This document shows, in pieces, positions 1 to 8,093 of a DNA stretch of 33,178 bases. The notes under the pieces are model-generated. The model did no database searches. It was given only the letters and a program-made list of their open reading frames with translations, and was not told the DNA's origin. This DNA is from Elusimicrobiota bacterium. GTDB lineage: Bacteria; Elusimicrobiota; Elusimicrobia; UBA1565. How positions within the stretch are numbered: the first letter of the stretch is position 1; the number at the start of each line of letters is the position of its first letter. Made by a program: the position numbers and the translations under genes. The stretch lies in contig JACRDU010000017.1 of NCBI GenBank assembly GCA_016218495.1, positions 1 through 33,178 on the forward strand, given 5' to 3'.

Positions 1-2
1 CG

Positions 3-3000
3 CCCACCCGCCCCCAGCCCCGCGACATGATGTCGGCCGTCTACCACCCGGGGACCAAGCGCATCTATTTCTTCGGCGGCCGCCGAGACGCGGGGCTGCT
101 CACCAGCGACGTGATGGAATACGACCCCGCCGCGGGGACCCTGGTCCCCGCCGGCGACTCCCTCCCGACGGCGCGGGCCGGCACTTCGGCCGCCTACGAC
201 CCGGTCAGCGGCAAGATATTCGTGTTCGGGGGCTTCGGCCCGGGGGCCCCCGGGACCAACGAGCTGGCCCAGATCATCTCCTACGACCCGGTCGGGCATT
301 CGGTCCAGCCGGCCGTCGGCAACCTCCCGACCGCCCGCGCGATGACGGCCGCCGCCTACGACCCGGCCACGGCCCGGATCTACGTCTTCGGCGGGCGGCA
401 GTTCGGCTCCGGCGCCCACCTCGAGCAGGTCGTGTCTTTCGACCCGGCCACCGAAGCCGTTGCGACGGTCTCCACCACCCTGCCGTCGGGCCGCGTCGAC
501 ATGGCCGCCGTCTTCGAGCCTTCCAGCGGCGACATCGTCCTCTTCGGCGGGGACGCCACCGGAACCTGGCTCACCGACGTGCTGGCCTTCCACCCCGCGG
601 GGAGCTCCACCACCCTGCTGTCCCCCCTGCCCTCCCCGCTGGCCGCCGCCGCCGCCGTGCGCCATCCGTTCACGGGGCGCCTGCTCCTCTACGGCGGGGC
701 GGATTCCGGGGGGCCGAAGTCCCAGGTCGTCGAGTTCGACCCCTCGGCCCGGACCACGGCGCTCCTGGCGGCCTCCCTCCCCTCCGCCCGCAGCCGGGCG
801 GCCGCGGCGGCGGACCCGGTCACCCTGAGGCCGTTCATCGCCGGGGGCACGGCGACCGCCTCGGGGTTCAACGGGCTCCTCGTGCACGTCCAGGTCGCCT
901 CGGGGACCTACCGCTCCCCGGTGTTCGACACGGGGAACCTCTCGCTGCTCGGGAACGCCTCCTGGAACCCCGCGGTCCAGGCCGACACCTCCACCGCGCT
1001 GGGGATCTCCGTGCGCGCGGGCAACGCGCCCGCCCCCGGCCCGACCTGGTCGAACGCCGGCGCCTTCTCGGCGGTCGCCAACGGAGGGACCCTGGCCCCG
1101 CTGGGCACCAGCCGCTATGTCCAGTTCTCCGCCACGTTCACCACCGTGAACGCCGCCACCTCGGCGGTGCTCTCCGACCTCACCGTCGCATTCACCCAGA
1201 CCGCCCCCAGCGCGACGCTGGTGTCGAGCGCGTTCGACACCGGGCGGGACGGGAACCTCGTGCGGAGCGTCGCCTGGAGCGGCGTCTTCCAGCCCGGCAC
1301 CACCTCGCAGCTCCAGCTGCGCACGGCGCCCAACGACGGCTCGGGGAACCCGGGGACCTGGTCCGCCTGGCTGGGCCCCACGGCCTCGACCGACTCCTAC
1401 ACGGACCCCAACAGCGGCCAGGCCGTGAACCCCCTCCATCGCGACGGGTCGAACGACCGCTTCCTGCAGTACCGCGCCGTCCTCATCACCTCGACGACCC
1501 TGATCCCGGCCCACCTCTCCACCGTCGCCATCACGGTGAACTCCTTGCCGGCAGCTCCCACCCTGACCTCCCTGGTGGCGGTCTCGACGCGCGAGATAAA
1601 CGCCGCATGGACGGACAACTCCGACGATGAGACGGACTTCGTGCTCTCCACCGGGACCCTGCCTTCGGCCACCAACCTGGGCATCTCCTCGGCCACAGCG
1701 TCGGCGGCCGGCACCGGCGGGACCCAGTCCGCGACGGCGGGAGGCCTCCTGCCCAACGTGGCCTATTTCGTGCGGGTCCGTGCGCGGAACTCCCCCGACG
1801 GCATCCTGTCGGCCTATTCCAACGAGCTCAACGTGTTCACGTTGGCCAACGCCCCCGCCGCCCCGTCCGTGGGCGCCGTGCAGCTCACCAGCGTGACGCT
1901 GAGCTGGGGCGCGGCGTCCAACCCTCCTAACACGCCCTATGAAGTCTCCTATTCGACGGACGGGTTCCAGACCCATTTCTCCACCCCCGTGGCGTTCGCC
2001 GCCGGGCTCACCGCCACGACCACCGACCTGCTCGACCTTTCGCCCGGGACGACCTACGCCTTCAGGGTCCGCGCCCTCAACGGCAACGCCCTCCCCTCCG
2101 GGTTCTCCGCCTCCGTCGCCACCCCGACCCTGGTCTCGCCGCTGACCGGCCTGGCGGGCGCGGCGCTCGGGACCTCGTCGATCACGTGGACCTGGAACAC
2201 CAGCGGCCCCGCGGCGCGATACCTGGTCCAGTCCGCCGCCTCGGCCGCGCCGCTCGCCGACACGGCGGCGACGTCGTTCACCCTCGTCGGGCTCTCGACG
2301 AACGGGCCCTACGGGATACAGGTCCTCCCTTACGACCTGGCCGGGGCCGGAGCCCTGTCGGCGCCTTCCACCGTCTATACCCTGGCCGGGGCCCCCGAGC
2401 CCGTCCTCGCCGTCTCCCTGGGCACGGGCGCCGTCTCCCTGTCCTGGCCCACGAACGGGAACCCGCTCGGGACGCTCTACGAGGTATCGCTGTCGACGGT
2501 CGGCTTCCCGGTCGCCGTCTCCACGCCCGTCCCGCTGGCGGCGGGACTCTCGGCCTCGGCGACGACGCTGGCCTCGCTGGCGGCGGGCAGCACCCACTTC
2601 TGGCGCGTGCGGGCCTTCAACGCGTCGGGGCTGCCGTCCCCGTTCGTCGAGGCGTCGACCCAGACCCTCCCGGGCGGCATCTCGGGCCTCGCCGTCTCGG
2701 CGCTGGGGGTCTCCTCGCTCTCATGGACATGGACCAACACGGCCGGCCCCGCCGTCGAATTCTTCGAGCTGCTCCGGGCCTCGGACGGGGTGGTCGTCGC
2801 GACCCGGGCCGCGCCGGCCTTCATCGAGACCGCGCTCTCCTCCGACACGGCCTACGGCCTGCGGGTCCGGGCCGTCGCAGGCGCGGGAACCGGGGCGCTG
2901 TCCTCTCCGGCCACCGCCTTCACCCTGGCCGCCCCGCCCGCGGCCAGCGCCTTCACCCAGGTCTTCCGGGACAGCGTCACGCTCTCCTGGTCGGTGAACG

Positions 3001-4646
3001 GGAATCCGGCCCGGACCGTCTATCAGGTCGAGGTGGCCACGCCGGGCGGCTCTTTCGCCCTGCAGGCCTCGGCCACCGGCGCGGCGACGGCCGTCGTCAA
3101 CCTCACGGCGGACGCGACCTCCCAGTTCCGCATCCGGGCCGTCAACGGCGACGGCCTGGCCACGGGCTACGACGCCGTCATCAGCACCTTCCTCCCGGGC
3201 CTGCTGCCGGTCCCGGCGGGAGGCTTCGTCGCGTTCTCCAGCGCGGGGGCGCGCATCGCCCTGGCCTGGACGGTGTCGCCGACCACGACCGTCGTCCGCT
3301 ACGACCTCTTCCATGACGGCGGCACGGGCGCCGTCGCCTACGCCGTAGCGTTCGCCAGCGTCGCCGCCCCGGCCACGAGCTACCTGACGGCGCCGCTGAC
3401 GGCCGGCACCACCTACCTCTTCGGCATCAGGGCCGTCGACGAGCGCGGGGCGAGCGAGAAGAACACCTCGGTCCAGGCCTCCGCCGTGGCGCTCTCCAGC
3501 GAGCCGGCCCTGGCCGCCTACATCCGCTCCCCCGCCAGCGGCGCCCGCGTCTGGGGCGACCGCCTCTCGCTGAGCGCGGCCCTGGCGGCCGGCGCCGCCT
3601 CGGACCTCTCCAGGGTCCTGTTCCAGATGCGCGCGTCGAGCAGCGCGCCCTGGAGCGACCTGGTCGCCGCCGAGGCCGCCCATCCCAACCCCGCTTCCCA
3701 GGCCCCGTTCTCCATGCTGTGGGACGCCACGGCGCTGGCGCCCGGCCTCTACCAGTTCAGGGCGGTGGCCCGGAGCGCCGGCGGCGTCGACGACCCCTCG
3801 CCCCCCATCACCTCCCTCACCCTCGGCTCGGCCGACCCCGACGTGTCCCAGACCCGGCTGTCGGCGGGGCGGGTGCTCTCGCGGCTGCGCGTCTACCGGA
3901 CGGCCCCCGCGCTGCTCGAGGCCGCGGACCCGTCGGCCGCCTTCACCACCACGGTGCGGCTCTCCACAGGCTGCACGGCCGCCGACACGGACGTCCTGCG
4001 CGTCGACGGGGCGCCGAGCTCCCCGCCGAACCCCACCGCGTCGTTCTCGTCGCCCGGGCTCTACCGGGACATCTCCCTGGAGAGCGGCCAGACGGCGCTC
4101 TCCGCGGGACGCTGCGCCCAGCTGTCGTTGGGACGCCTCGACGCCGACCGGAACAACCGCGTCGACGGCACGGAGACCCGCGCCGACAACATGCAGCTGG
4201 CCTTCTACGACACGGCGCAGGGGCGCTGGCGCGCCGATTTCCCGAGCGCGTTCTCCGCCGACGACGGCGGCACCCTCTCCGGCGCGACGCCCCACCTCAC
4301 CCTGTTCGCCGCGTTCTCCCCGGCGGCCGGCGACCTCTCCACGGTGCGGGTCTATCCCGTCCCGTGGCGCCCCAACAACGCGGACGCCGACGACGGCAAG
4401 CCGTGGTCCGCCGCGGACCCGACCTCGGGCATCATATTCGACAACCTCCCCCCCGACGCGAAGCTGGCCGTCTACACGGTGGCCGGCTCGCTGGTGTGGG
4501 ACGCCCAGGGGCCGGCCCAGGGCGGCCTGCGCCGCTGGGACGCGCGCACGGGCGACGGGCGCGACGTCGCCTCGGGGGTCTACTTCCTGGTCGTGACCGG
4601 GCCCGACGGCGCCACCCGGGTTGAGAAGCTGGCGGTGATCCGATGA
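3..4646 (+). CDS. Giant kelch/FN3 surface protein with FlgD/T9SS-like C-terminal domain (5' partial)
   Basis: The frame is open to the window edge. The first ATG (27) falls inside a kelch-type repeat, so the true start lies upstream. Domains in order: about five kelch-like repeats with the pattern LPxxR..AAYDP..IYVFGG (to about nt 870); two beta-sandwich modules each starting near an FDTG motif (about 895-1545); seven fibronectin type III repeats beginning near nt 1550, 1855, 2133, 2395, 2670, 2935 and 3200; an Ig-like segment (about 3510-3830); a unique domain with one Cys pair; and a tail (about 4340-4646) with VYPVPWRPN, a DNLPP turn, WDARTGDGRDVASGVYF and a basic end, like FlgD-Ig or type IX secretion (T9SS) sorting domains. 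This suggests an exported adhesin or surface protein. The stop overlaps the PorV-like start (ATGA at 4643-4646), so the two are co-translated. The ligand and the secretion route are unknown; the propeller could be enzymatic but shows no catalytic signature. Confidence 0.9.
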   Translation, partial: PTRPQPRDMMSAVYHPGTKRIYFFGGRRDAGLLTSDVMEYDPAAGTLVPAGDSLPTARAGTSAAYDPVSGKIFVFGGFGPGAPGTNELAQIISYDPVGHSVQPAVGNLPTARAMTAAAYDPATARIYVFGGRQFGSGAHLEQVVSFDPATEAVATVSTTLPSGRVDMAAVFEPSSGDIVLFGGDATGTWLTDVLAFHPAGSSTTLLSPLPSPLAAAAAVRHPFTGRLLLYGGADSGGPKSQVVEFDPSARTTALLAASLPSARSRAAAAADPVTLRPFIAGGTATASGFNGLLVHVQVASGTYRSPVFDTGNLSLLGNASWNPAVQADTSTALGISVRAGNAPAPGPTWSNAGAFSAVANGGTLAPLGTSRYVQFSATFTTVNAATSAVLSDLTVAFTQTAPSATLVSSAFDTGRDGNLVRSVAWSGVFQPGTTSQLQLRTAPNDGSGNPGTWSAWLGPTASTDSYTDPNSGQAVNPLHRDGSNDRFLQYRAVLITSTTLIPAHLSTVAITVNSLPAAPTLTSLVAVSTREINAAWTDNSDDETDFVLSTGTLPSATNLGISSATASAAGTGGTQSATAGGLLPNVAYFVRVRARNSPDGILSAYSNELNVFTLANAPAAPSVGAVQLTSVTLSWGAASNPPNTPYEVSYSTDGFQTHFSTPVAFAAGLTATTTDLLDLSPGTTYAFRVRALNGNALPSGFSASVATPTLVSPLTGLAGAALGTSSITWTWNTSGPAARYLVQSAASAAPLADTAATSFTLVGLSTNGPYGIQVLPYDLAGAGALSAPSTVYTLAGAPEPVLAVSLGTGAVSLSWPTNGNPLGTLYEVSLSTVGFPVAVSTPVPLAAGLSASATTLASLAAGSTHFWRVRAFNASGLPSPFVEASTQTLPGGISGLAVSALGVSSLSWTWTNTAGPAVEFFELLRASDGVVVATRAAPAFIETALSSDTAYGLRVRAVAGAGTGALSSPATAFTLAAPPAASAFTQVFRDSVTLSWSVNGNPARTVYQVEVATPGGSFALQASATGAATAVVNLTADATSQFRIRAVNGDGLATGYDAVISTFLPGLLPVPAGGFVAFSSAGARIALAWTVSPTTTVVRYDLFHDGGTGAVAYAVAFASVAAPATSYLTAPLTAGTTYLFGIRAVDERGASEKNTSVQASAVALSSEPALAAYIRSPASGARVWGDRLSLSAALAAGAASDLSRVLFQMRASSSAPWSDLVAAEAAHPNPASQAPFSMLWDATALAPGLYQFRAVARSAGGVDDPSPPITSLTLGSADPDVSQTRLSAGRVLSRLRVYRTAPALLEAADPSAAFTTTVRLSTGCTAADTDVLRVDGAPSSPPNPTASFSSPGLYRDISLESGQTALSAGRCAQLSLGRLDADRNNRVDGTETRADNMQLAFYDTAQGRWRADFPSAFSADDGGTLSGATPHLTLFAAFSPAAGDLSTVRVYPVPWRPNNADADDGKPWSAADPTSGIIFDNLPPDAKLAVYTVAGSLVWDAQGPAQGGLRRWDARTGDGRDVASGVYFLVVTGPDGATRVEKLAVIR

Positions 4647-5587
4647 GGCTCCTCGGCGCCCTCCTCGCCTGCCTGCTCTGCGTCCCCGCGGCATGGGGAC
4701 GCGGCTACGGCGGCTCGCGGCCCTTCGAGCTGCTCTTCCTCGACGCCGGCGCCGCCCAAGGCGCCCTGGGAGGGGCGTTCGGCGCGGGCGCGGACGACCC
4801 GAACGTCCTGGCTTACAACCCGGCCGGCCTGACGACCCTCGAGTCCGTGAAGGCGTCCCTCATGCACACCGCCCACTTCCAGGACGTCACGCGCGAGCAC
4901 CTGGCCCTGGCCGGCCCGGGCTGGGGGACGAGCATCGACTACCTGCGCTATGGCGCGATCAACAGGCGGACCCTCTCCAACCCGGACGGGACGGGCCTGG
5001 GCTCGTTCTCCCCTCACGCCCTGAGCGCGGCGGCGGGGCTGGCCTTCCCGCTCACGGATTCGCTGAGCGTCGGCGCGGCCTTCCGGCACACGCGCGAGAC
5101 CATCGACAGGACGACCGGCTCGGCCTATTCGGCCGACGTCGGAGCGCAGGCCGTCCTCCTCGAAGAGCCGCTACTGCGCGTCGGGGTGGCGGTGCAGAAC
5201 GCCGGCCCGCAGACGCGCTTCGAGTCCGAGCGGGAGTCGCTGCCGCTGAACATCCGCTGGGGCTCGGCGCTGGGCTTCGGCCTCCTCGGGCGGCCGATGG
5301 TGCTGCTGGCCGACGCCAACCACGACGAGAACGGCCGTCTGATCCTGCAGGCGGGCCTCGGCCTGCCCCTCGTCGAAGGCGTGGCGCTGCGCCTAGGCTA
5401 CAACGGCCGCAACGACGCCGGGCTGGGGGTGACGGGCGGCTTCGGGCTGGAGTGGGGCGCGATGCGGGTCGATTACGCCATGGCCCCGTACGGGGCCCTG
5501 GGGCTGGCGCACCAGCTCAGCCTGGGCTGGGACTTCGGGCGGGCCGAGGTGAAGGGCGTCCTGCCCCGGGGCCGGCTCAGCCGCTGA
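4643..5587 (+). CDS. PorV/PorQ-family outer-membrane beta-barrel protein
   Basis: 314 aa. A signal peptide covers about residues 1-20 (MRLLGALLACLLCVPAAWG). It is followed by the PorV-type start: FLDAG, then AxxGALGGAFGAGADDPNVLAYNPAGL, a FadL/PorV hallmark. Alternating amphipathic strands continue to a C-terminal strand near LSLGWDF. PorV-type proteins of the T9SS are outer-membrane barrels that help deliver cargo carrying C-terminal sorting domains to the cell surface, and related PorV/PorQ barrels occur in phyla without a full T9SS. Here the gene directly follows, with an ATGA overlap, a protein ending in a sorting-like domain, which fits a cargo/shuttle pair. Convergent with the Cys-rich gene; only 11 nt separate the stops. 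The family call is firm; the secretion role is inferred. Confidence 0.88.
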   Translation: MRLLGALLACLLCVPAAWGRGYGGSRPFELLFLDAGAAQGALGGAFGAGADDPNVLAYNPAGLTTLESVKASLMHTAHFQDVTREHLALAGPGWGTSIDYLRYGAINRRTLSNPDGTGLGSFSPHALSAAAGLAFPLTDSLSVGAAFRHTRETIDRTTGSAYSADVGAQAVLLEEPLLRVGVAVQNAGPQTRFESERESLPLNIRWGSALGFGLLGRPMVLLADANHDENGRLILQAGLGLPLVEGVALRLGYNGRNDAGLGVTGGFGLEWGAMRVDYAMAPYGALGLAHQLSLGWDFGRAEVKGVLPRGRLSR

Positions 5588-5598
5588 GCGTCGGCGGC

Positions 5599-6528
5599 TT
5601 AGGGACCAGCAGGGGGCCGGTCCGCGTCCGGGCCGTCCAATTTCGTCAAGACGCAACCCTCATAAGCCAGTTGGCACTCCTCCATGGAGCGGAACCGGCT
5701 CTCGCGCTCGGCACCGCGAACGCCCGCGCCTATGAGCCGGCCGCACTGGTATCCATTCCATGCAAAGCCGAAGACCGCCCGCCCCAGACCGAACGCACGG
5801 ATGTCCTGCGCCCCGCACTGCTCGGCAGCCGAGACCACGAACAACCGGGTGCCTTGAGGGTAACGCACCTCGACGCGCCCAGGCTGCAGTCCCTCGGTCA
5901 CGGAACAGTTCAAGACATTGTGGTGCTCGGGCCCATATTCGTCCGATGGGGGCGAGCGAACCAGTCCATCGAGCGTTGCGGCGACCGGTTCAAGGCGCAA
6001 GGCCCCCCCTTCTCGGTGGAGGCGGCAGGCCGGGCCGAAGCGAACAGCCCCCGGCCGCATGCCAATGAGGTGGAAGCGCACCATGGGATGGCGGAAATCA
6101 TAGTGGTCTGAAACCGGCGAAGCCCCGCTTTCAGGCGCGGCGGCGGCCAGATGGGGATTCGTGCTCTCCGAGAGCCTGTACCCGCACCGCCCTTGGGAAC
6201 AGACGATCTCGCCGGCCGTGCAGCAGACCATCGGACTGACGCTCCACTCCCCCGGCGGAGCGCAGCGCTTCTGGTAGTACCACGCCCCCTCGAACCTCCG
6301 ATTGACGATTTCATCGTAGGAGATCCCGCCGCAGCCGGAACAGCCGGCTTCGCACCCGACCGCGACGCAGTCGGCCGCGGCGGCGCAGCGCGTCATCTCC
6401 TCATGAGTGACGGACCCCAGGGTGCGCCTCCGGTATTCGGGGACCCCGAAACGGACTGCGGAATACAGGGCGGCCAGAGAGAGCACTCCGGCCAGAAGCC
6501 GCAGGAGGAGGCGTTCCCTCTCATTCAT
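5599..6528 (-). CDS. Membrane-anchored cysteine-rich protein, unknown function
   Basis: 309 aa. The start at 6528 has a good Shine-Dalgarno sequence (GGAGGAA about 6 nt upstream). A single hydrophobic segment (about residues 8-28) after MNERER suggests an N-terminal membrane anchor with the rest in the periplasm. Sixteen cysteines follow. Ten are packed into residues 48-115: C48, C54, C59, C63, C66, C89, C102-C103, C110 and C115, with the pattern C-x5-DC-x4-C-x3-C-x2-C. The other six (168, 208, 238, 262, 285, 292) lie in the second half. The first cluster recalls small secreted eight-cysteine domains with a conserved DCV motif, but I cannot assign a named family with certainty. The second half (about 140-309) is unrecognised. 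The cysteines could form disulphides or bind metal. Base composition is less GC-rich than the porV gene beside it. Confidence 0.8.
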   Translation of the reverse strand: MNERERLLLRLLAGVLSLAALYSAVRFGVPEYRRRTLGSVTHEEMTRCAAAADCVAVGCEAGCSGCGGISYDEIVNRRFEGAWYYQKRCAPPGEWSVSPMVCCTAGEIVCSQGRCGYRLSESTNPHLAAAAPESGASPVSDHYDFRHPMVRFHLIGMRPGAVRFGPACRLHREGGALRLEPVAATLDGLVRSPPSDEYGPEHHNVLNCSVTEGLQPGRVEVRYPQGTRLFVVSAAEQCGAQDIRAFGLGRAVFGFAWNGYQCGRLIGAGVRGAERESRFRSMEECQLAYEGCVLTKLDGPDADRPPAGP

Positions 6529-6619
6529 GGACTTCCTCCAACGGCTTCCGCGGGGTTGCCCGCAGGGCCTCCGGCCAGGTTTTCCTCATGTCGCCCATCC
6601 TACAAAGTGCAAAGCCGCC

Positions 6620-6631
6620 GGGGAATCGAAC
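6620..6631 (-). repeat. 12-bp copy of the tRNA-Glu T-arm (possible att remnant)
   Basis: GTTCGATTCCCC on the minus strand is identical to the T-loop and 3' T-stem of tRNA-Glu (7934-7945), in the same orientation. No foldable tRNA surrounds it here: the upstream T-stem half does not pair. The two copies bracket the ATPase gene 6687-7877. About eight of the twelve bases are universally conserved in T-arms, so chance or a decayed tRNA piece remains possible. Confidence 0.4.
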
Positions 6632-6667
6632 GCCTGCGGGGGAATACCTTCTGGCGTTTATGGCAAT

Positions 6668-6685
6668 TCTGAAGTATACTTCAGA
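6668..6685 (+). promoter_or_regulatory. 18-bp perfect palindrome containing the -10 box of the AAA_14 ATPase gene
   Basis: TCTGAAGTATACTTCAGA is a perfect inverted repeat ending 2 nt before the ATG at 6687. Its centre holds TATACT (6675-6680), a -10-like hexamer 6 nt from the start codon, so transcription would begin at or next to the ATG (leaderless). A protein bound to this palindrome would block initiation, so it is a candidate operator. I see no TTGACA-like -35 box. Confidence 0.6.
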
Positions 6686-6686
6686 T

Positions 6687-7877
6687 ATGCCAATCCATTG
6701 GACGCCGAGGACTCTAGAACCCCTCCTCAAGAGGCCAGGCAGGGCCCTGGATTTGTTCCCCGTCTGGCTCCTCCTCGGCCCGCGACAGGTCGGCAAGAGC
6801 TCCCTTCTGAACCGGTGCGCCACGGCCGGTCGCCGCGCCATCGACTTAGACGACCTGGATGTCCGGGCCCGCGCCAACCAGGACCCCGAGCTTTTCATGC
6901 GCGGGGTCACCCCCCCGTTCCTCATCGACGAGATCCAATACGCCCCTCAGTTGCTCAGCCCGATCAAGCGCATCGCGGACCGGGCTGCCGCCCCCGGGGC
7001 CGTGTGGCTGACCGGTTCGCAGAACTTCGCCGTCATGGAAGGGGTAACGGAGACGTTGGCCGGCCGGGCCGCAATCATCAACCTCTTCGGCCTCTCCGAT
7101 GAGGAGAAGGGACGGGGCGGCGAGGACCCCGCAGGGTATTTCCGGCGCTTGGCGGAGAGTTCCTTCCCGAAGCTGCGCGGGGTCGAGGATGCCGCGGCCC
7201 GGGAGCTCTATCTCTCCAGCTACGTCCAGACCTATATCGAGCGGGATGTACGCGAGCTCCTCCGGATCGAGAAACGCAGGGAGTTCGAGATCTTCCTCAA
7301 GATGTGCGCGCTGCGCACGGCCCAGATCGTCAATTACGACGCGCTGGCCAAAGACGCCGGCGTCTCGCCCGCGACGGCGAAAGACTGGCTTGGCCTTCTC
7401 GAGGACAGCTTTCTCATCAGGCTCGTGGAACCCTTCCACACCAACCGGAACAAGCGTCTCATCAAGAGCCCGAAACTCCACTTCATCGACGCCGGACTGG
7501 CCGCGCACTTGGCCGGCTGGAGGACTCCGGAATCCCTTCGGCTAGGTCCCATGGGGGGGGCTGCTTTCGAATCGCACGTCTTCGGCCAGATTCTGCGCCG
7601 CTTCCGGCACCGATTGCGCGAGGTGGAATTCTCCTTCTGGAGAACCAGGGACGGACAGGAGATCGACCTCCTCGTCGAGGCGTCCGGGCGGTGTTTCCCC
7701 GTGGAAATCAAGATGGGCCGGCCCCAGGCGCGGAGCCTCCCGTCCCTCAAGAGCATCGCCCACCCGAACTGGGCCCGGGGGCAGGTGGTCTCCCTCAGCG
7801 GCGGCCGGGAACCCGTAGCGGTGGCCGAGGATTGGGACCTCGTGAGTCCTGCCGGCCTGCGCTTCGCCGACGCGTGA
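6687..7877 (+). CDS. AAA_14 / DUF4143 family ATPase (COG1373)
   Basis: 396 aa from ATG 6687, chosen because the family normally begins shortly before the P-loop and because the -10 box lies 6 nt upstream; the frame is open to an ATG at 6588. Walker A is GPRQVGKSS (residues 31-39), Walker B is FLIDEIQ (D81, E82), and a sensor-like LTGSQNF lies at 108-114. A winged-helix-like region (about 205-250, Asp-Ala-Gly-Val-Ser...AKDWL) leads into a DUF4143 domain with a nuclease-like end: EID (325-327) and VEIK (339-342), the PD-(D/E)xK spacing. This is a widespread, often horizontally moved family of uncertain role. The gene stands alone between a divergent Cys-rich gene and tRNA-Glu, and it is less GC-rich than its surroundings. 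Confidence 0.92.
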   Translation: MPIHWTPRTLEPLLKRPGRALDLFPVWLLLGPRQVGKSSLLNRCATAGRRAIDLDDLDVRARANQDPELFMRGVTPPFLIDEIQYAPQLLSPIKRIADRAAAPGAVWLTGSQNFAVMEGVTETLAGRAAIINLFGLSDEEKGRGGEDPAGYFRRLAESSFPKLRGVEDAAARELYLSSYVQTYIERDVRELLRIEKRREFEIFLKMCALRTAQIVNYDALAKDAGVSPATAKDWLGLLEDSFLIRLVEPFHTNRNKRLIKSPKLHFIDAGLAAHLAGWRTPESLRLGPMGGAAFESHVFGQILRRFRHRLREVEFSFWRTRDGQEIDLLVEASGRCFPVEIKMGRPQARSLPSLKSIAHPNWARGQVVSLSGGREPVAVAEDWDLVSPAGLRFADA

Positions 7878-7921
7878 GGCGCGCGCCGGCGTCCTCCGGG
7901 GCGGCCTATTCGCATGGGGAT

Positions 7922-7996
7922 TGGTACCTCCAAGGGGAATCGAACCCCTATTACCGCCTTGAAAGGGCGGCGTCCTAACCGTTAGACGATGGAGGC
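7922..7996 (-). tRNA. tRNA-Glu (anticodon TTC)
   Basis: The minus strand reads a full cloverleaf: acceptor GCCTCCA pairs with TGGAGGT (one G-T pair), D-arm with TCTAACGGTTAGGA, anticodon loop CTTTCAA (TTC), T-arm GGGG-TTCGATT-CCCC, and discriminator A. The 3' CCA is encoded. It follows tRNA-Lys by 7 nt and probably shares its transcript. Confidence 0.96.
7934..7945 (-). repeat. T-arm copy within tRNA-Glu matching 6620-6631
   Basis: This is the tRNA-side member of the 12-bp direct repeat described at 6620-6631. The geometry (an element lying 3' of the tRNA with a second T-arm copy at its far end) is that expected for tRNA-targeted integration, but no integrase gene lies between the copies. 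Confidence 0.4.
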
Positions 7997-8003
7997 CAAA
8001 ATC

Positions 8004-8075
8004 TGAGCCCGGTGGGATTCGAACCCACGGCCCCACGCTTAAAAGGCGCGTGCTCTACCCCTGAGCTACGGGCTC
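8004..8075 (-). tRNA. tRNA-Lys (anticodon TTT)
   Basis: The minus strand folds fully: acceptor GAGCCCG with CGGGCTC, D-arm GCTC-AGGGGTA-GAGC, anticodon stem CGCGC/GCGTG with loop CTTTTAA (TTT), T-arm GTGGG-TTCGAAT-CCCAC, discriminator A. The 3' CCA is not encoded (AGA follows), unlike in the neighbouring tRNA-Glu. Confidence 0.96.
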
Positions 8076-8087
8076 GACAGCGTCCCG

Positions 8088-8093
8088 ATTATA
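8088..8093 (-). promoter_or_regulatory. -10 box for the tRNA-Lys/tRNA-Glu unit
   Basis: TATAAT on the minus strand lies 12 nt before the tRNA-Lys 5' end and directly abuts the speE stop codon. No clear -35 hexamer is visible 16-18 nt upstream. Confidence 0.55.

Noticed and set aside
2721-4694. Long minus-strand open frame (657 codons) opposite the giant surface protein
   Set aside because: It is Arg/Gly/Ala-rich low-complexity sequence with no motif, and arises from GC-rich third positions of the kelch/FN3 gene.
7878-7921. GC-rich inverted repeats between the ATPase stop and tRNA-Glu
   Set aside because: GGCGCGCGCC and CGCCGGCG can pair, but no T-run follows on either strand and such repeats are expected at this GC content, so a terminator is not supported.
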